The notes under the pieces are model-generated. The model was given only the letters and a program-made list of their open reading frames with translations. It was not told the origin of the DNA and searched no databases. Of a DNA stretch of 64,000 bases, positions 11,625-24,166 are shown piece by piece. The position numbers were made by a program, and so were the translations under genes. Each line of letters begins with the position of its first letter. Positions within the stretch are counted from its first letter, which is position 1. The stretch is from positions 186,001 through 250,000 of the forward strand of contig JAAOMT010000659.1 in the NCBI GenBank assembly GCA_016748015.1, read 5' to 3'. Origin of the DNA: Geosiphon pyriformis (Eukaryota > Glomeromycota > Glomeromycetes > Archaeosporales > Geosiphonaceae).

Positions 11625-12552
11625 ATTAATTATTTTACAAAATAAATTAAAGCAGAAAATTATGTTTTGATCAAATCACTGTTACACAATTGCTAATTTT
11701 ATTTTAAATAATTTATATGCTATTATAAATACTTTAAAAATTTTGTTATTTGGTAAAAAAAAAAATTATTTAGTAAACCATTTTATATTTAAAATTAACA
11801 TAATTTATTTTAATATTTTTTTTTATGTTAATTTATTAATCTATTAATTTTGATTCATATGTTTTAATGTATTTTATTTTTTATTTACTCTGTTTTTTTC
11901 GTTTTTTTTTGGATTATATTATTGTATAAATTGTATTATTGTGAGAAATAATTTTTAGAATTGCATAAAATTATGGTTGAAAATTAAAAAACTGAATTTT
12001 GAAATTGAAACAAAATCTAAATTTTTTTAACGATTCAAAAATTAATTTTAATTTTTCAACTTTAATTTTTACATGAATTTTGAAAGATTACTTAATTTTT
12101 TGATATTTTCTAATTAACTTTATTATCGTTAATTAGTTTTATTATTTGAAAAATTTATTTATTTTTAATCGAAAAATAATTTTTTTGTCTTACTGTAAAT
12201 ACTAAAAAGTAAAAATTTTTATCGAGTTTTGTGACATGCACTAACTACCAAGCACGTTCTTTAACATTTCCTATTTTTTATTTGAATTGTCATTACGAAT
12301 TTAATCAAAACAAAAAACAGATATTCAGTACAAAACTACAATCGGTATTGTATATATACATGATAAAATGAAAATGCGAATATCTATCCCAGAATTAAAT
12401 TAGTCTTTTTTTCAAAGTGGTGGATGGTAAGTAAAATCTGACCCATAGAATACGGGTTTTCCAAAATTGTTTAAAAGATAAAAATTCACAACAACGATCA
12501 TGTTCTAATACAAAGTCATTATCTATGCGGTTATCAAAAGGATCCGTAATAT
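10241..12552. other. AT-rich stretch without genes
   Basis: About 2.3 kb of very AT-rich sequence with an ATT microsatellite at about 11589-11618. No coding signal. The part next to 12553 is the 3' flank of the flippase gene. Confidence 0.5.
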
Positions 12553-15500
12553 TTACTCTTTCATTTCCGGCCCATTATTCGTTTCTTCATCGTCTTGGTC
12601 ATCCGGCGGTTGTTCATCTGATCCAAAAGTTTCCACATTACTGGGTCGCCGTGACGAAAAAGAACTAGTTCCCCCGTCATTTCGTACGGACTCATTAAAT
12701 TGAACCATTCTTATTCTTTCAATATTTGAGCCAGAATCCCCGGTAACAGCGTTATCAACGATCGGTATGTTACCACCTAAAATGTCAATAATATCTCGCG
12801 GACTTCTTACTTCCGGTAAACTACGTCTTCGTAAAGATCCTGTTTCATAGTCAATAACACTAACTCTTCCTAATGGTCCAGGATTGGTTTTTCGTCTTCT
12901 TAACGTTGGTAATATCATACGTCCCGTTCCATCTTCTTGTGAAAACGCATAACCACGCATTGGAGAGGTCAGCCCAGTTTGCATATACGTCAAATTAGCC
13001 GAACCTTGGGGTGAATCGTTAATAATCGCTAAATATTCAGACGACGTACGTCCGACTGCAGTTAGTGATCCAGACGGACGATGTATCATTGTGTGTTCTG
13101 GTCCAAGGGTGTCACCCAGGGAATGTGCGGAATCCCCTTCAGGGTATAATGGTCTTACAGAGTCGTTGGCAGAATACTGTGAATCGACAGTGTGTTGTCG
13201 TCTTAGATTTGTTGAATGGTGAGATGCGGGGAAATTCGGATCAATCGTGAAATCATGATCGGGATCTTGTTTACAAATTTCTTGTACGATATCAATATCG
13301 TGAGGTTTTAAAAGACGTTGGACATAACGAACAACATATCTCGGTAGAATTGCAATAACTATTGTTAATGCCATACAGAACCAAAATACGGCTCCACCGT
13401 ACACAACTTCATCAAAACCGTATACATCCGATATAGGTATCTGAGTGTAAACTGCAACGTAAACGTATATCAAGGCGATAGATCCAATAACCGTTACATA
13501 ATGAAATACTGTCCAACTTTGCATATTGAAACCGGTGAAAAGATTTGCTAGCATGATACAAGTGATAGCCATTGTAGTTCCCATTTCCAAATAATCAGGC
13601 TGACGCCCATATCGATTAACACTTCCTCTTTTATAAGCAAAATATGGGATGTAGAAGCAAACCAAAGATTGATAAAGTCCTTCCAGCATGTAAATAAAGA
13701 ATCGAAACATTGAAAAAGCTTTCTGCTGAATGCCCCATTGATATAATTCGGGAACTTCAATTGCAACTCTATCCGATAGATCCCTGTCAAAAACTCCGAT
13801 TGCTAAGACCGCAGTACATGTGAAAAAAAGATTCCAGAATAAAACGTAGGTGTACTCGAAAACTACCGTCGTTGAAAATCCACAATAAATCTGAAACCAA
13901 AATAATACCCCGACACCGATGAGATTTTTGTAAAAGAAATTTAGGATCATTGAAGTGTTTCTTATGTATGAATAGTGCCCATGAACAAGTAAAAGACGAC
14001 TCAAATAACGAAACTGCGCTATTGCATAATCAGATGCCATTACAGCTTGTAATCCTTCTTCTCCGGCTACTCCAATTCCAACATGAGCTGCCTATAATCA
14101 TTTAAAAGAATTAAAAAATTAGAAAACTCCCAAAATCTTTGTCCCTATTAACATTTACCTGAATCATGCTGACATCGTTGGCGCCATCCCCAATAGCACA
14201 TGTCATCACATCTTTTCCATTCCTCACCAATTCGACAACTTTTGCTTTTTGTAAAGGTGAAACTCGACAGCATACAACAGCCTTGCATCGACAAGCGAGA
14301 TCCAATAACAAATCCCTACTCCAAGGTTCTTCCAAAGCATATTTGAGCGCTACTCCATCAATGATCAAGGCGTGACCACCAGTGCGATGTGAGCTAGAGC
14401 CAGCAGTTTTCAGCGAGTAAACTGATCCTGAACTATTTTCACGTGCATGAGAAGTCGACAGTCTTGGTGCGCTACTAAATTGAGTAACAGGTGGAATTTC
14501 GGTAGATCGAATTCGTTCTTGAATTTCTGGATCAGTGCCAAAAAATTTTTCAACAGCATTTCGCATTTGTTCATAGGCACTGCCAGGTTCTCCATATGCA
14601 CCACCACGAATAACAATGAGATTCATCTCTTTGCTCAACAAAAAAGTTGAGAAACCTATACTGATCGCCGTCTCCATTTTATCTCCGGTCAAAACCCAAA
14701 TTTTGATACCGGCCCGTTTTAGCGTGGCTATACATTGTGGTACACCATCCTGGAGTCGATCTTCAATTGCGGTAGCACCAAGAAGGGTTAAATTGGTTTC
14801 AACTTGGTCGCAAACATCAGCGACCCTTTTTTCACGATCGGTGATTGCCGTAGATGCTTCCCGAAACTCAATATTCCATCTTTCATAGTAGGATGGATCA
14901 ATGATTTTCCTTGCCAAACATAACGTTCTTAGACCTATTATCAAATTTTAATTAATTAGTATTGATGAGGTATATACTTGGTGAAATAAAAATTCAACAT
15001 ACCCTCTTTGGCAAAACTTTCTAGATGTTCACCAGTTGTATTTAACATGAAATCTTGTCCAGTAGATAATCTTTCAAAGATTACATTGTCAGCTCCTTTA
15101 CAAAATAAATAAATTTTTCCATCTTCTGGTGACCTTACTATAACACTCATTCTTTTTCGTGAGCTGGTGAATTCCAAGACGTTCAACATTTCATAATGAA
15201 TCTCGTTTCCTTCCGGGTCAGTGATAACAATCGTGTTAGAATCCCGTGATCTGAATGCGTATCCAACATCATTGGCAGCTTGTACGAGTGCCGATTCATC
15301 AGGTGATTGTGCTTTATAATTTTGTTCTCCATCTGAATTTGTGCTTACGAGAACGGTATGACACACGGATAACACAATCCAAAATGCCTTGATAGCTTCC
15401 ATTTGTTTCGGATTCGTGGTGTCATGCATATCCGCTGATAAAGTAGCATCAGTGAATCGAGGTTTATCAGATTCCTTTCCTGCGGAAGCGTCCGATTGAA

Positions 15501-17506
15501 TCACATCACTAGATGATGATTGAGAGTTTGAAGCGTTCGTGATGTTTACCTCCTTTGAGGGCACCCTCACAGCTTCTGTTTCGTTAATAGATTCAATCCC
15601 ATCATAAACTTTCCCGCCCACGGAACATTTTCGAAATTCCATTACATTTTGAGTAAGTGTACCGGTTTTATCCGAGAAAATGTATTCAATTTGACCTTGA
15701 GATCGATTCAATCCGATTTCACGTTAAAGGGGTGGTAGTTAATATTAAATATTTTATTTAAAGGGGGACCCTTCATATTCAGCACCTATCAATGATTGTC
15801 AAAGGTTGAAAGGAAGGATTAAATGATGTATATATAAAGAAATGAGATTCATACCTAAATCGTCTGATAAATTCCAATTCTTTGGGATACATGGCGTGTC
15901 CGTTTTAGCATATCTCATTTCATCGTCCATGTAAATGAAAAATGCCTGAGAAATTTTCGGGATGAATCAGACATCAGGATTTCGAATTTCATATAACAGT
16001 AATGATCACAAGTAACTTCCATTACCTGGAAACTCTTGACAAATTCGATGGAAAGATAAAGAGAAATTGGAACAATGTTTTGAAATGTTACCATCGCATT
16101 CCTAAGAAGTATTGATAAGTGGTAAATTTTTATAGCATAAGAATTTGATCAAATGACCATGGTGAAAAATTTTGCCATACCAGAACGCTACGAAAGCATT
16201 GAACGATGGTTTATCAGTACTAGTTCCTTTCTGATTGAGAAAAGGGGAATTTTTATTGACATAAACTGATTCCCAAATCTTGCTCCCGATTGCACAACCA
16301 GCACACAATACGACCAAAAGGGCCAAATTAATGAAGCTGAAAGACCAAAGGAAATTTCGTCGCAACATTGTTTAATATGTTTGAAAAACAATTAATCCAA
16401 AGAATAATTTTGAAAAATACCTACATTTGAGGATTCATTTGTTTCTCAATTCTGCTCCTTTTTGAAGGAGTTTTGCCAGAATTCAACGCAAGTTTGGTAT
16501 CAGTTCCAGTAAACACGACTACCCCAATTACCCATTCAGTGTTTTTTAAGGCACAACCTCGTAGCAGCATAGTATTTAAATTAATGGGTACTTTGATCGA
16601 TGAACCACGAGGACGTGGACGATCAGGTAGACCTTCGGGAAAAACTAAAGTGGCATTATAACTGAATAAATTTGTGGTTGGCGGTTCTGAATCAACATAA
16701 AATTTAGCCAAGGCACAATCTTCAGGAGTATTTAATTGATCTGTCTCGGGGACAGTTTGCCTGATTTTAAGATTTGTTTCGCCATCAAGATTTTTGGTTT
16801 CCACATAACACAAAGAATTTGGTTCAGAGGTGGAAAGAATAAGGACATCTATGGACAATAGGGTAAGTAATTTGACCAAATTTATTATAAAGTTATCAAA
16901 ATCGATAAAAGAAAATTTACCAGCTGGTATATATTCATCATTTTTTAATTTAATGATATCCCCAACTCGGACATCTTTCCACAGAGTTTCTTTCCATTCT
17001 GGCAGCTCATTTTCATTTTTTGTTTCACTAATCGGTTTTTGGGTGATTGATGATTTTATCCGTTGAACAATAGTTATAGAGGGATCGGCGTAGTTATAGT
17101 TTCGCCAGTTGCCTAATGTCAAAGTTTTTCGATTATTTAACCTCCTATCTGTTACATGACGTTTAAAATCTTCGAACCCGTCTTTAATGGCGGTTATACT
17201 AATTATAATGAACATGGGTAGAGCCGCTACAACCGGGTTGATTGTAGCAAATTCAGGAAACCATTGTAATATTACTAGTGCCAAAAAAAAGAAATTTGCT
17301 ACACGACGAAATTGTTCATACAAATTTTTGGGTATAAAGCTAAGTAAAGTGTATTTTGAAGTTTTCACTTTATTGGTAACATAAACGTGTGCTGGTCGTC
17401 CTTTTGCGTCCAGTTTGGTTTTTGGTAGTGGGCCATTGACAAATACTTGACGTGCCAATGCTTGGGGTCTTCTTGATTTGAAGATGTTTATACGATCTAA
17501 CCACAT
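12553..17506 (-). CDS. P4-type ATPase, phospholipid flippase (Dnf/Drs2 family)
   Basis: Eight exons: 17506-16921, 16848-16425, 16336-16181, 16101-16026, 15945-15855, 15695-15003, 14934-14159 and 14091-12553. The coding sum is 4341 nt, giving 1446 aa in frame. It moves phospholipids from the outer to the cytosolic leaflet, usually with a CDC50 partner. Visible motifs: first membrane pair around FFFLALVILQWFPEFATINP, actuator-loop LDGETNLK, phosphorylation site SDKTGTLTQN (Asp near residue 453), KGAD in the nucleotide-binding domain, TGDKMETA, GDGANDVSMIQ at about 924-934, then the C-terminal membrane helices and a Ser/Glu-rich tail. Intron joins restore conserved motifs such as SDDLGQIEYIFSDKTG. 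The N-terminal text resembles the Dnf1 class, but the subclass is not certain. Confidence 0.95.
16849..16920 (-). other. 72-bp stop-free in-frame intron of the flippase gene
   Basis: GTAAAT...CATAG. Splicing restores IPADVLILST, the conserved form. Retention adds 24 codons without a stop, so an unspliced read stays open through it. Confidence 0.9.
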
Positions 17507-17809
17507 TGTTATAGAATTTATTGAGGAAAGAAAAGAATATTTCGCTTTGTCCTGTCAACTTCTTTAAAAATTACTAATTCAGTAGTATATTTAGCCGGGT
17601 TTCCCAAATCGGATTAAATTTTCATATTTGACATAATATTTTTATTGTGTGATATCATAAGAAATAAATAAAATAATAATAATAATAATGACAATTGCGG
17701 TTAGGTTATATTTCAAAATTAGCATCGGAATTTAGTTGCATTCCATATTATTATTGCCGCCTTTGAAATAACCATCACTTGATCTGCCACAATTTCAGTG
17801 AAACAAATA
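17507..17809. other. Short intergenic region between HDAC and flippase
   Basis: About 300 bp between the end of the deacetylase gene and the start of the flippase gene, both on the minus strand. It should contain the flippase promoter. A run of AAT repeats near 17670-17690 is the only feature seen. Confidence 0.5.
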
Positions 17810-20546
17810 TTAGGCATCGGCCATACCATCATCATCATCCTCCTCTTGTCTATGTAACATTGATGGAGGGTGTTCCATCATATCATCATCGTCGTCCTCT
17901 TCGTAGTCATCATCGTCGTTATGATCCCGTGAACGATGACGATAAAAGGACCGACTCCCGGAAGAGTTGTGTAGATTATCGTTAGACTCTTGTTTAATTA
18001 ATGCATTCCGACCACCAGAAGATGTAGGGGGTAATCTTTCATTCATTATCGAGTAATTTTCCGTGCTTAATCTTTTCACCGGATATTTGGTATTTAGAAC
18101 GTCTTCCATGGAATTGGTCGACTTCAGAGGAGCTCTACTACGTGGAAGGCGCCCCTCCTTATGTTTTTCTTTGCTTTTGCCTAATCGTGTTGAGGATTGC
18201 GTACGACTTTCACCGTCCCCATTTTCATGCAACGTGTAAGCAGTTCTTTTGCTTGTTGTCGTACGATTTCTTCTGAAAGATTCGGCCTTTGGATTTGATA
18301 AATAACTGCGTTCATTACGACGGTTACTTTCGGTCTCTGAATCTGAAAGTTCAGTTTCTGGAACAACATGTGAATCCCTTTGTCTCTCTGTAGTAGAAAA
18401 AAGTGGGTTGAAATTTAGGAAATTGTATTAATAAGTTAAAAAAATCTAATCTTTTACTCAAACCGACGTGATATCCGAATATCGGGATCTTCGTCTTCCG
18501 AATCGTCGTTATCAGATCCATAGTTTCTTGGAACCTCTAAAAAAAAATCGAAATGAGATCGGAAATTTATAGGAAAAAAGAACGTTATTTAATTGACTCG
18601 GGTCACCTTGCATCTGGACACTTGGTGCAAAGGGGATGTGCCTCAGATTTTCGAAAACTTTTGCTCTAAAAATCGGGCGTGTGACATAGCATAATAGTTA
18701 GCTAATTGTCAAGATATTTGCCAAGAGTCTTGGGAAAACTCTTACTTCATATCTTCTAGATATGCAGGAGTGTTCAGATTTTCCATATTATTTGATGGGA
18801 CGTCCAATCTATATTCGGGTCCATAATATTCCAAGAAATTATTATATGGTAAATCTATTCACACAAAAAGTAAAGTAAAAAGCTCGATAAAGAGATTTGC
18901 ATAAAATTTTTTAAATCAGCGGAAAATACAGGAAATCCCATATTTTACCTTCTTGTAAACGCTCCCCCAGTAATAGACCGGTTTCATATGTCCAAACTCG
19001 TGCAACATTTCTTATAGTGTATCCACCACCACCAACGACCATCAAGGGTAAGTTGAAGCTCTTAACAAATTCAACGCATGAAGCGTGACCTTTGATTGAA
19101 AGATTGAAGCATCCCAATCGATCACCCGATAATGAGTCAGCACCACATTGCATAAGAACTGCTCCAGGACGATACCAGTCCATGATATGTCTTACTACCT
19201 GATATAAACGAATTTTGAAAATCCGATTTATTATAAAGTTTTTTAAAAGTTTTGAAAAATACTAAGTGTTACATACCGGCCTAAAAACGTTTTCGTAGCT
19301 TGCATCATCCATGCCATCTTTCAAAGGAAAATTGATAGCGTAATGCTTACCCTTTCCAATACCAATATCCTCATCACGTAAACAAACGCATTAGTTTGCA
19401 TTTGAAGAATAAAATATTGCATGAAATTTACTGGTTGGCACAAGTAAATTTACCCCAACATCTCCGGTACCAGGAAAGAATTGCCCAAATTTGTGAAATG
19501 AGCAAGTCAAGACTCGATCAGTGGTAAAAAAAGCCTCTTCGACACCATCCCCGTGATGAATATCAATATCAATGTATAAGACGCGTTGATGAAATCTAGA
19601 GGAGAAAAAAAAATTTTGAGATTGATAGGATCTTTATCGAAATTGAAAACCCTTCCAATTGAGCAAACCTCAATAATTCTAATATAGCTAAAACTATATC
19701 ATTCACATAACAGAATCCGGAAGCTTCAAATCTTTTCGCATGATGCAATCCACCGGACCAATTAATTGCTATGTCTGATTCGCCACTAGTCAATTTATTA
19801 GCAGCCCCTAGATTTGTAAGCTTTAGATTTAGAGAAATTTTCTTGAAGCAAATAAGATGATAGAATGAATGCTAAATTTTGAAATCACTTGCCTATAGAT
19901 CCACCAGCTGATATCGAGCAAAATTCAAAGAGACCTTCGAATATAGGACAATCTTCCCCAACATTAACTATAAAAGGAAAATTAAAATCAATTCTGCAAG
20001 ATGGATGTTAATGAAAAAAAAATGTTATGTAGTTACATCTCGTTTGTTGTTGAGATAGTTCTTCGACATTCTCCGGGGTAACCCTATTTAAGAAGTCGAT
20101 ATACTCATCGGTGTGAAATCGCGTCATTTGTCGCATACTAGCTCTTTCGGGACACTGAAAGCAGCAAATGAATGAAAATCAAAGCAAATACAAGGTAAAC
20201 AAAACATTTATTTACTCTCCGAACTTTCTATTATCAAAAGGATACAAGAACTTCCATTTTCTTAAAAAGTCCATAGTTCATGACTAAATCATGAACCATG
20301 CGCATTCTGTGGGGCTTCATGGGGTGGCCTATTGAAGAATAAAGTGAGCTTGAAGCTTTTAAGCATAAGAGAGGATCATGAAAAATCAATTATACCTGTT
20401 CCGTAAGTGAAATTGCCAACATCTTCTGTTCAAGGAAACTAAGAATGAGTTAGGCAGGAGAACAAACAAGGAAGGAGTTTCCAGAGAAGCTTACCGTCAT
20501 AGAAATATGATATTCGCTTTTTGGTAAGGTTTGAAAGAGCGTTCAT
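17810..20546 (-). CDS. RPD3: Class I histone deacetylase (Rpd3/Clr6 type)
   Basis: Thirteen exons: 20546-20495, 20425-20396, 20328-20246, 20154-20037, 19967-19893, 19807-19669, 19595-19454, 19369-19277, 19198-18949, 18854-18746, 18665-18607, 18536-18458 and 18383-17810, giving 600 aa in frame. It removes acetyl groups from histone lysines in nuclear corepressor complexes. Visible motifs: [43 protein letters not shown], zinc-site [45 protein letters not shown]. The C-terminal part of the fold ([31 protein letters not shown]) is closest in my memory to fission yeast Clr6. A Ser/Arg-rich and very acidic tail follows. Intron 5 has a GC donor. The last splice junction could instead be 18464/18383, two residues shorter. 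Confidence 0.94.
19808..19892 (-). other. GC-AG intron in the histone deacetylase gene
   Basis: Exon ...ATAG|GCAAGT with acceptor ATCTAG|GGGCTGC. Only this GC donor keeps the frame (GGSIGAANK); the nearest GT donor leads to a stop. AG|GCAAGT is the usual consensus of GC-AG introns. Confidence 0.85.
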
Positions 20547-22931
20547 GAGGTATTTTCTGGTGGGAAGAACTTGAGAGAGAGGTCGTTCGTTTTCTATTAT
20601 CGAAATGTTTTAATAGTGACTAGTATGAAAAGCAGTCGAAAAACGAAATTGACAAATTCCTGTTTGTACACACAAATATTGGGTACTTAACGTCATAATA
20701 AACATTCCAAAAGAATAGAATTTATGTTATAGTAAATCCTTTTTAAATCTATTGATCCTCCAAACAATTTAGTGGTCAGACCCTTTTTTTTTTTTTTTTT
20801 TTTTTTTTTGGAATTTTCCAAATTTGGACTTGGGGTTAATAATAATGATAAAACCTTAATTAAATCAACAAACCATGGGTCAGAAATTAGCGTGCGTGAT
20901 CACCTTAAAAGGATTTTCTTAATGATAACTCACTCTTATAACCTCAAAAAGAATAACCTTTTCGTTTTTATCAAAGAGGAGCTATGGGTTAAAAAATTTC
21001 AGCGCTTTCCGCGCAAACAGACAGATTCACAAAGAAAAAATTAGTTTTAATATTTCTGCTCGATTTTACATAATGATGTGAAGCATTTGGTTTAGGAAGA
21101 TCTCTTCTTGGGCTGAAACGGCCAAGGAATTCATAACTCTATTAATTTCTCTAATAGTTACTTATTTTTTTAAAATTTTTGAAATACCATGGCCGTTTTT
21201 CAAGATGCTTTTCAAAATGTAAACATCATATTTAAAAATTGTAAAGGACTTAATGAATTACTTAAAAAGATACATACCATAATTTAGCCTGAACCAAAGA
21301 ATATAGGAATTAGTAATTTTTGATTAAAAAGGCAAAATAGCTATGTAGTCATCTGACCAAAAAATATTATGGCAGGCGTATTCAAAGCTAGCTCGAAAGA
21401 CTAGAATTTTGAAAACTAAGTTTGGAAAATTATGATCAATGAATTTTTATCTGTAAATATAATCGCCAAAAATTGAATTTCAAGTTTTTCAGATTTATAT
21501 AAAAGAAAAATTGATAAAGCAAAATAACAAGTGTGGCTGAACAGAAAAATCTGTTTTATTTCAAAAAATGGAAAAATGAAATACTTTAAACATATTTTCT
21601 CCTGTATAATAGATCAAGATTCTAAATTTTAGATGGAATAAATAATGCAATTTTGAAGCAGAATTTAACTTAATTAAAGATATTGAAAGATTTAATTGAT
21701 TTAAAAAACATAAAGTTTTTAGTAAAAAATAATGTTATATTTTTTTCTAATTAAGACCTGATGCCAAAAATATTGGTAGATTTTAAATTGGTGGATTTTA
21801 TAACAATAATAATAAATAAAAATTAAACAGCAATTTAAATATTTACAATTATGTTACATATTAATATAAAATTATAAATATGCATAGGTGGAAAAATAAA
21901 AAGTTTTAAAATTTTTAATTATAATTGTTTTATAAATATAGAATATAATTAATATTAAAATTATATTATATTATAATTTTTAAATACAAATATAATTTTA
22001 AATGTGGTTATTATAAAATAAATAATATAATATAATATAATATAATATAATATGATTTTAATTTGTGCAAATAATTAATTATCTATAAAAAATGTGTAAT
22101 TTATATTTATTTTAGAAATGTATATGTATTATATTAGTATATTGTATAAAAATAATAAAAAAAATTTAATTAATTTAATTAAAAGAAAATTATTTTTTAA
22201 AAATAATAATTAAATATATTATAATTAATTTAATATATGTTAATAATTACAATTAATATAATTTTTTAATTTTTTAAAAATAATATTTTATATTGCTTAA
22301 TTAAATGAAGTTTAACATTAATATTTATTTTTACAAATTAAATTAGTTTGATGATAAATAACCTATTTAAAAATAATTATATGAGATATTTAATTTTGAT
22401 CAAGCATGAAATTTTTCATTTGGTTAAAAAATACCTGAATTATAAATTGTAGAATATCTTTAATGATACTATTCCAGAAGATTAAATCTTTTAACTCTTT
22501 TATGTATTAAGTATCAATATTAAGAGTATAGAGTAAAGTACATCAGGAAGCAAACTTTCCGTATTTCCCGAAATAATAAACCACATTCATTATATCTATA
22601 TTCTGAAAGTTCACTGTTGATATAACCAGAATATATATGCTAATTTATAAACTTTAAGGGTTACTTTAGTAAATACATCTTTTTCATTGTTTATACGAAT
22701 GTGATATTGACTACAATTAATGTGATAGAAACGACTGCAAAGCTATTACCCTTTGATTAATTAAGTTATTAAATATTACATCTAAATAATATTTAATATG
22801 TTATAACTATAAAGGAAAATAAAATACCTGAGAAATTTTCTTTCTTTCTATAAATACAGACCTATTAAAAAAGCCCTATTTGAAGTTGTAATATTTCCCA
22901 GCTTGGTGATTCTGATTTATTGATCTTATGA
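20547..22931. other. AT-rich intergenic stretch
   Basis: Upstream of the deacetylase. It holds a 26-base T run at 20784-20809 and a TAATA-type tandem repeat near 22021-22053. A reading frame of 90 codons that starts in the T run is a low-complexity artefact. No gene recognised. Confidence 0.5.
22021..22053. repeat. (ATAAT)n short tandem repeat
   Basis: About six consecutive five-base ATAAT units. Confidence 0.85.
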
Positions 22932-23070
22932 TTAAATGATTTCGATACGATGCCTTTCAACTGGAATGGTTGAAGCCAATTGATTTTCGAGTGTCTCGAA
23001 AAGTCGTACTGCTGTTTCTAATTCAAAGGTTACTTCTTGATTGAAACGCAAAAAATTCCAGGCAGGGTAG
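22932..23070 (-). pseudogene. Possible 3' exon of an unrecognised gene
   Basis: After a plausible acceptor (TTAAAG|CTACCC) the minus strand reads YPAWNFLRFNQEV, then ETAVRLFETLENQL, then a stop after HRIEII, 46 codons including the stop. The GC content and balanced amino acid use stand out from the AT-rich surroundings. A preceding exon may lie at about 23157-23210 (PLKRRESIPA before a GTAAAA donor). I do not recognise the family, and no start was found. Confidence 0.35.
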
Positions 23071-23354
23071 CTTTAATCAATAACCATTATGCATTTTATT
23101 TAGGCAGCGACATTCGGAATTTTCTAATAGAAACTAAACAATAGACCTTTTTACCTGCAGGAATGCTTTCTCGTCGTTTTAAAGGGTTCAAAGAAAGTGA
23201 ACAAACGAATTAATGATTATTCTTAAATTAAAGCAAAAAATCAAAATAATTACAGATCCCTAATGACTTCATTGTAATCTGCATCTTTTATAAAATTATT
23301 TTCGACGACAATAAAATTGATTTAATAAATAGAAATAATAATAATTATAATATA

Positions 23355-23432
<78 letters not shown>

Positions 23433-24166
23433 TAGGTTTTAATCAATTGTTAATCTTAAAAATGTGCCGATTTTATTATATTATTATATAAGAATAAATA
23501 AAGCCATATATTAAATCCAAATTAAAATAATTATAGCTTTCAAAAAATTTAATAAAAAAAAATTATTATAAAACTTAATCGTAAAAAAGTTAAGATGTAA
23601 TAATAATAATAATAATAACAGCAATAATAATAATAATAATATAAAATTCTGTATGCAAAACAGTTTCTTTGAAAATTCAAAAAATTTTACTACAAAATAT
23701 TCATAATTTTGTCTTGAGCAAATACATTAATCAAATATGCTGATAATTACTTACAATCAATCATATTCTGTTTTAATTCCTAATTACTAATTTATTCTCA
23801 ACTTCTGAATAATTGTATTCAAAAGTGGAATATTGAGAGAAATTTCAAGTTTTGCCTTGCAAACTAATCTTTTCAAGTTTTAAGAACAATTTAACTTCTA
23901 AGATTTGAAGCGTCAATAAATTCAGAAAAGAAGGACTAATATCTTTGTCTGTAATGCTTTCTCGTTTGAGAAGACGATCAATATTTATTGGAAAGCAATT
24001 GATTTTTCATCGTAAAACTAGACAAAGTATTTATTCAAAGGAGTCAATCCGAGGATAAAAAGGACAACTTTTTAATGTATAAGAATCGAAAACAGGACAG
24101 TAAACGCCGGTCCTTAATAACAAAAAAAAGCCACATGATTCGAAAGTAAAATTCTGTTACGCCTTT
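23071..24166. other. AT-rich stretch with long (TTA)n microsatellite
   Basis: Contains a long TTA run at about 23354-23432 and a TAA run at about 23601-23640. A minus-strand remnant near 23255-23325 resembles one near 8835-8920. No intact gene. Confidence 0.5.
23354..23432. repeat. (TTA)n microsatellite
   Basis: About 26 consecutive TTA units. Confidence 0.95.

Noticed and set aside
16337-16424. A non-canonical intron in the flippase ending near 16380
   Set aside because: A normal GT-AG intron with the acceptor at 16337 restores the conserved join NPQIFINLALL; the apparent exotic boundary was an extended frame.
20772-21044. 90-codon frame starting in a T run
   Set aside because: It begins with a Phe run from a 26-base homopolymer and has no domain or neighbour support.
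23354-23432. CRISPR-like or centromeric repeat
   Set aside because: It is a simple TTA microsatellite without spacers; no repeat-spacer pattern was seen anywhere in the window.
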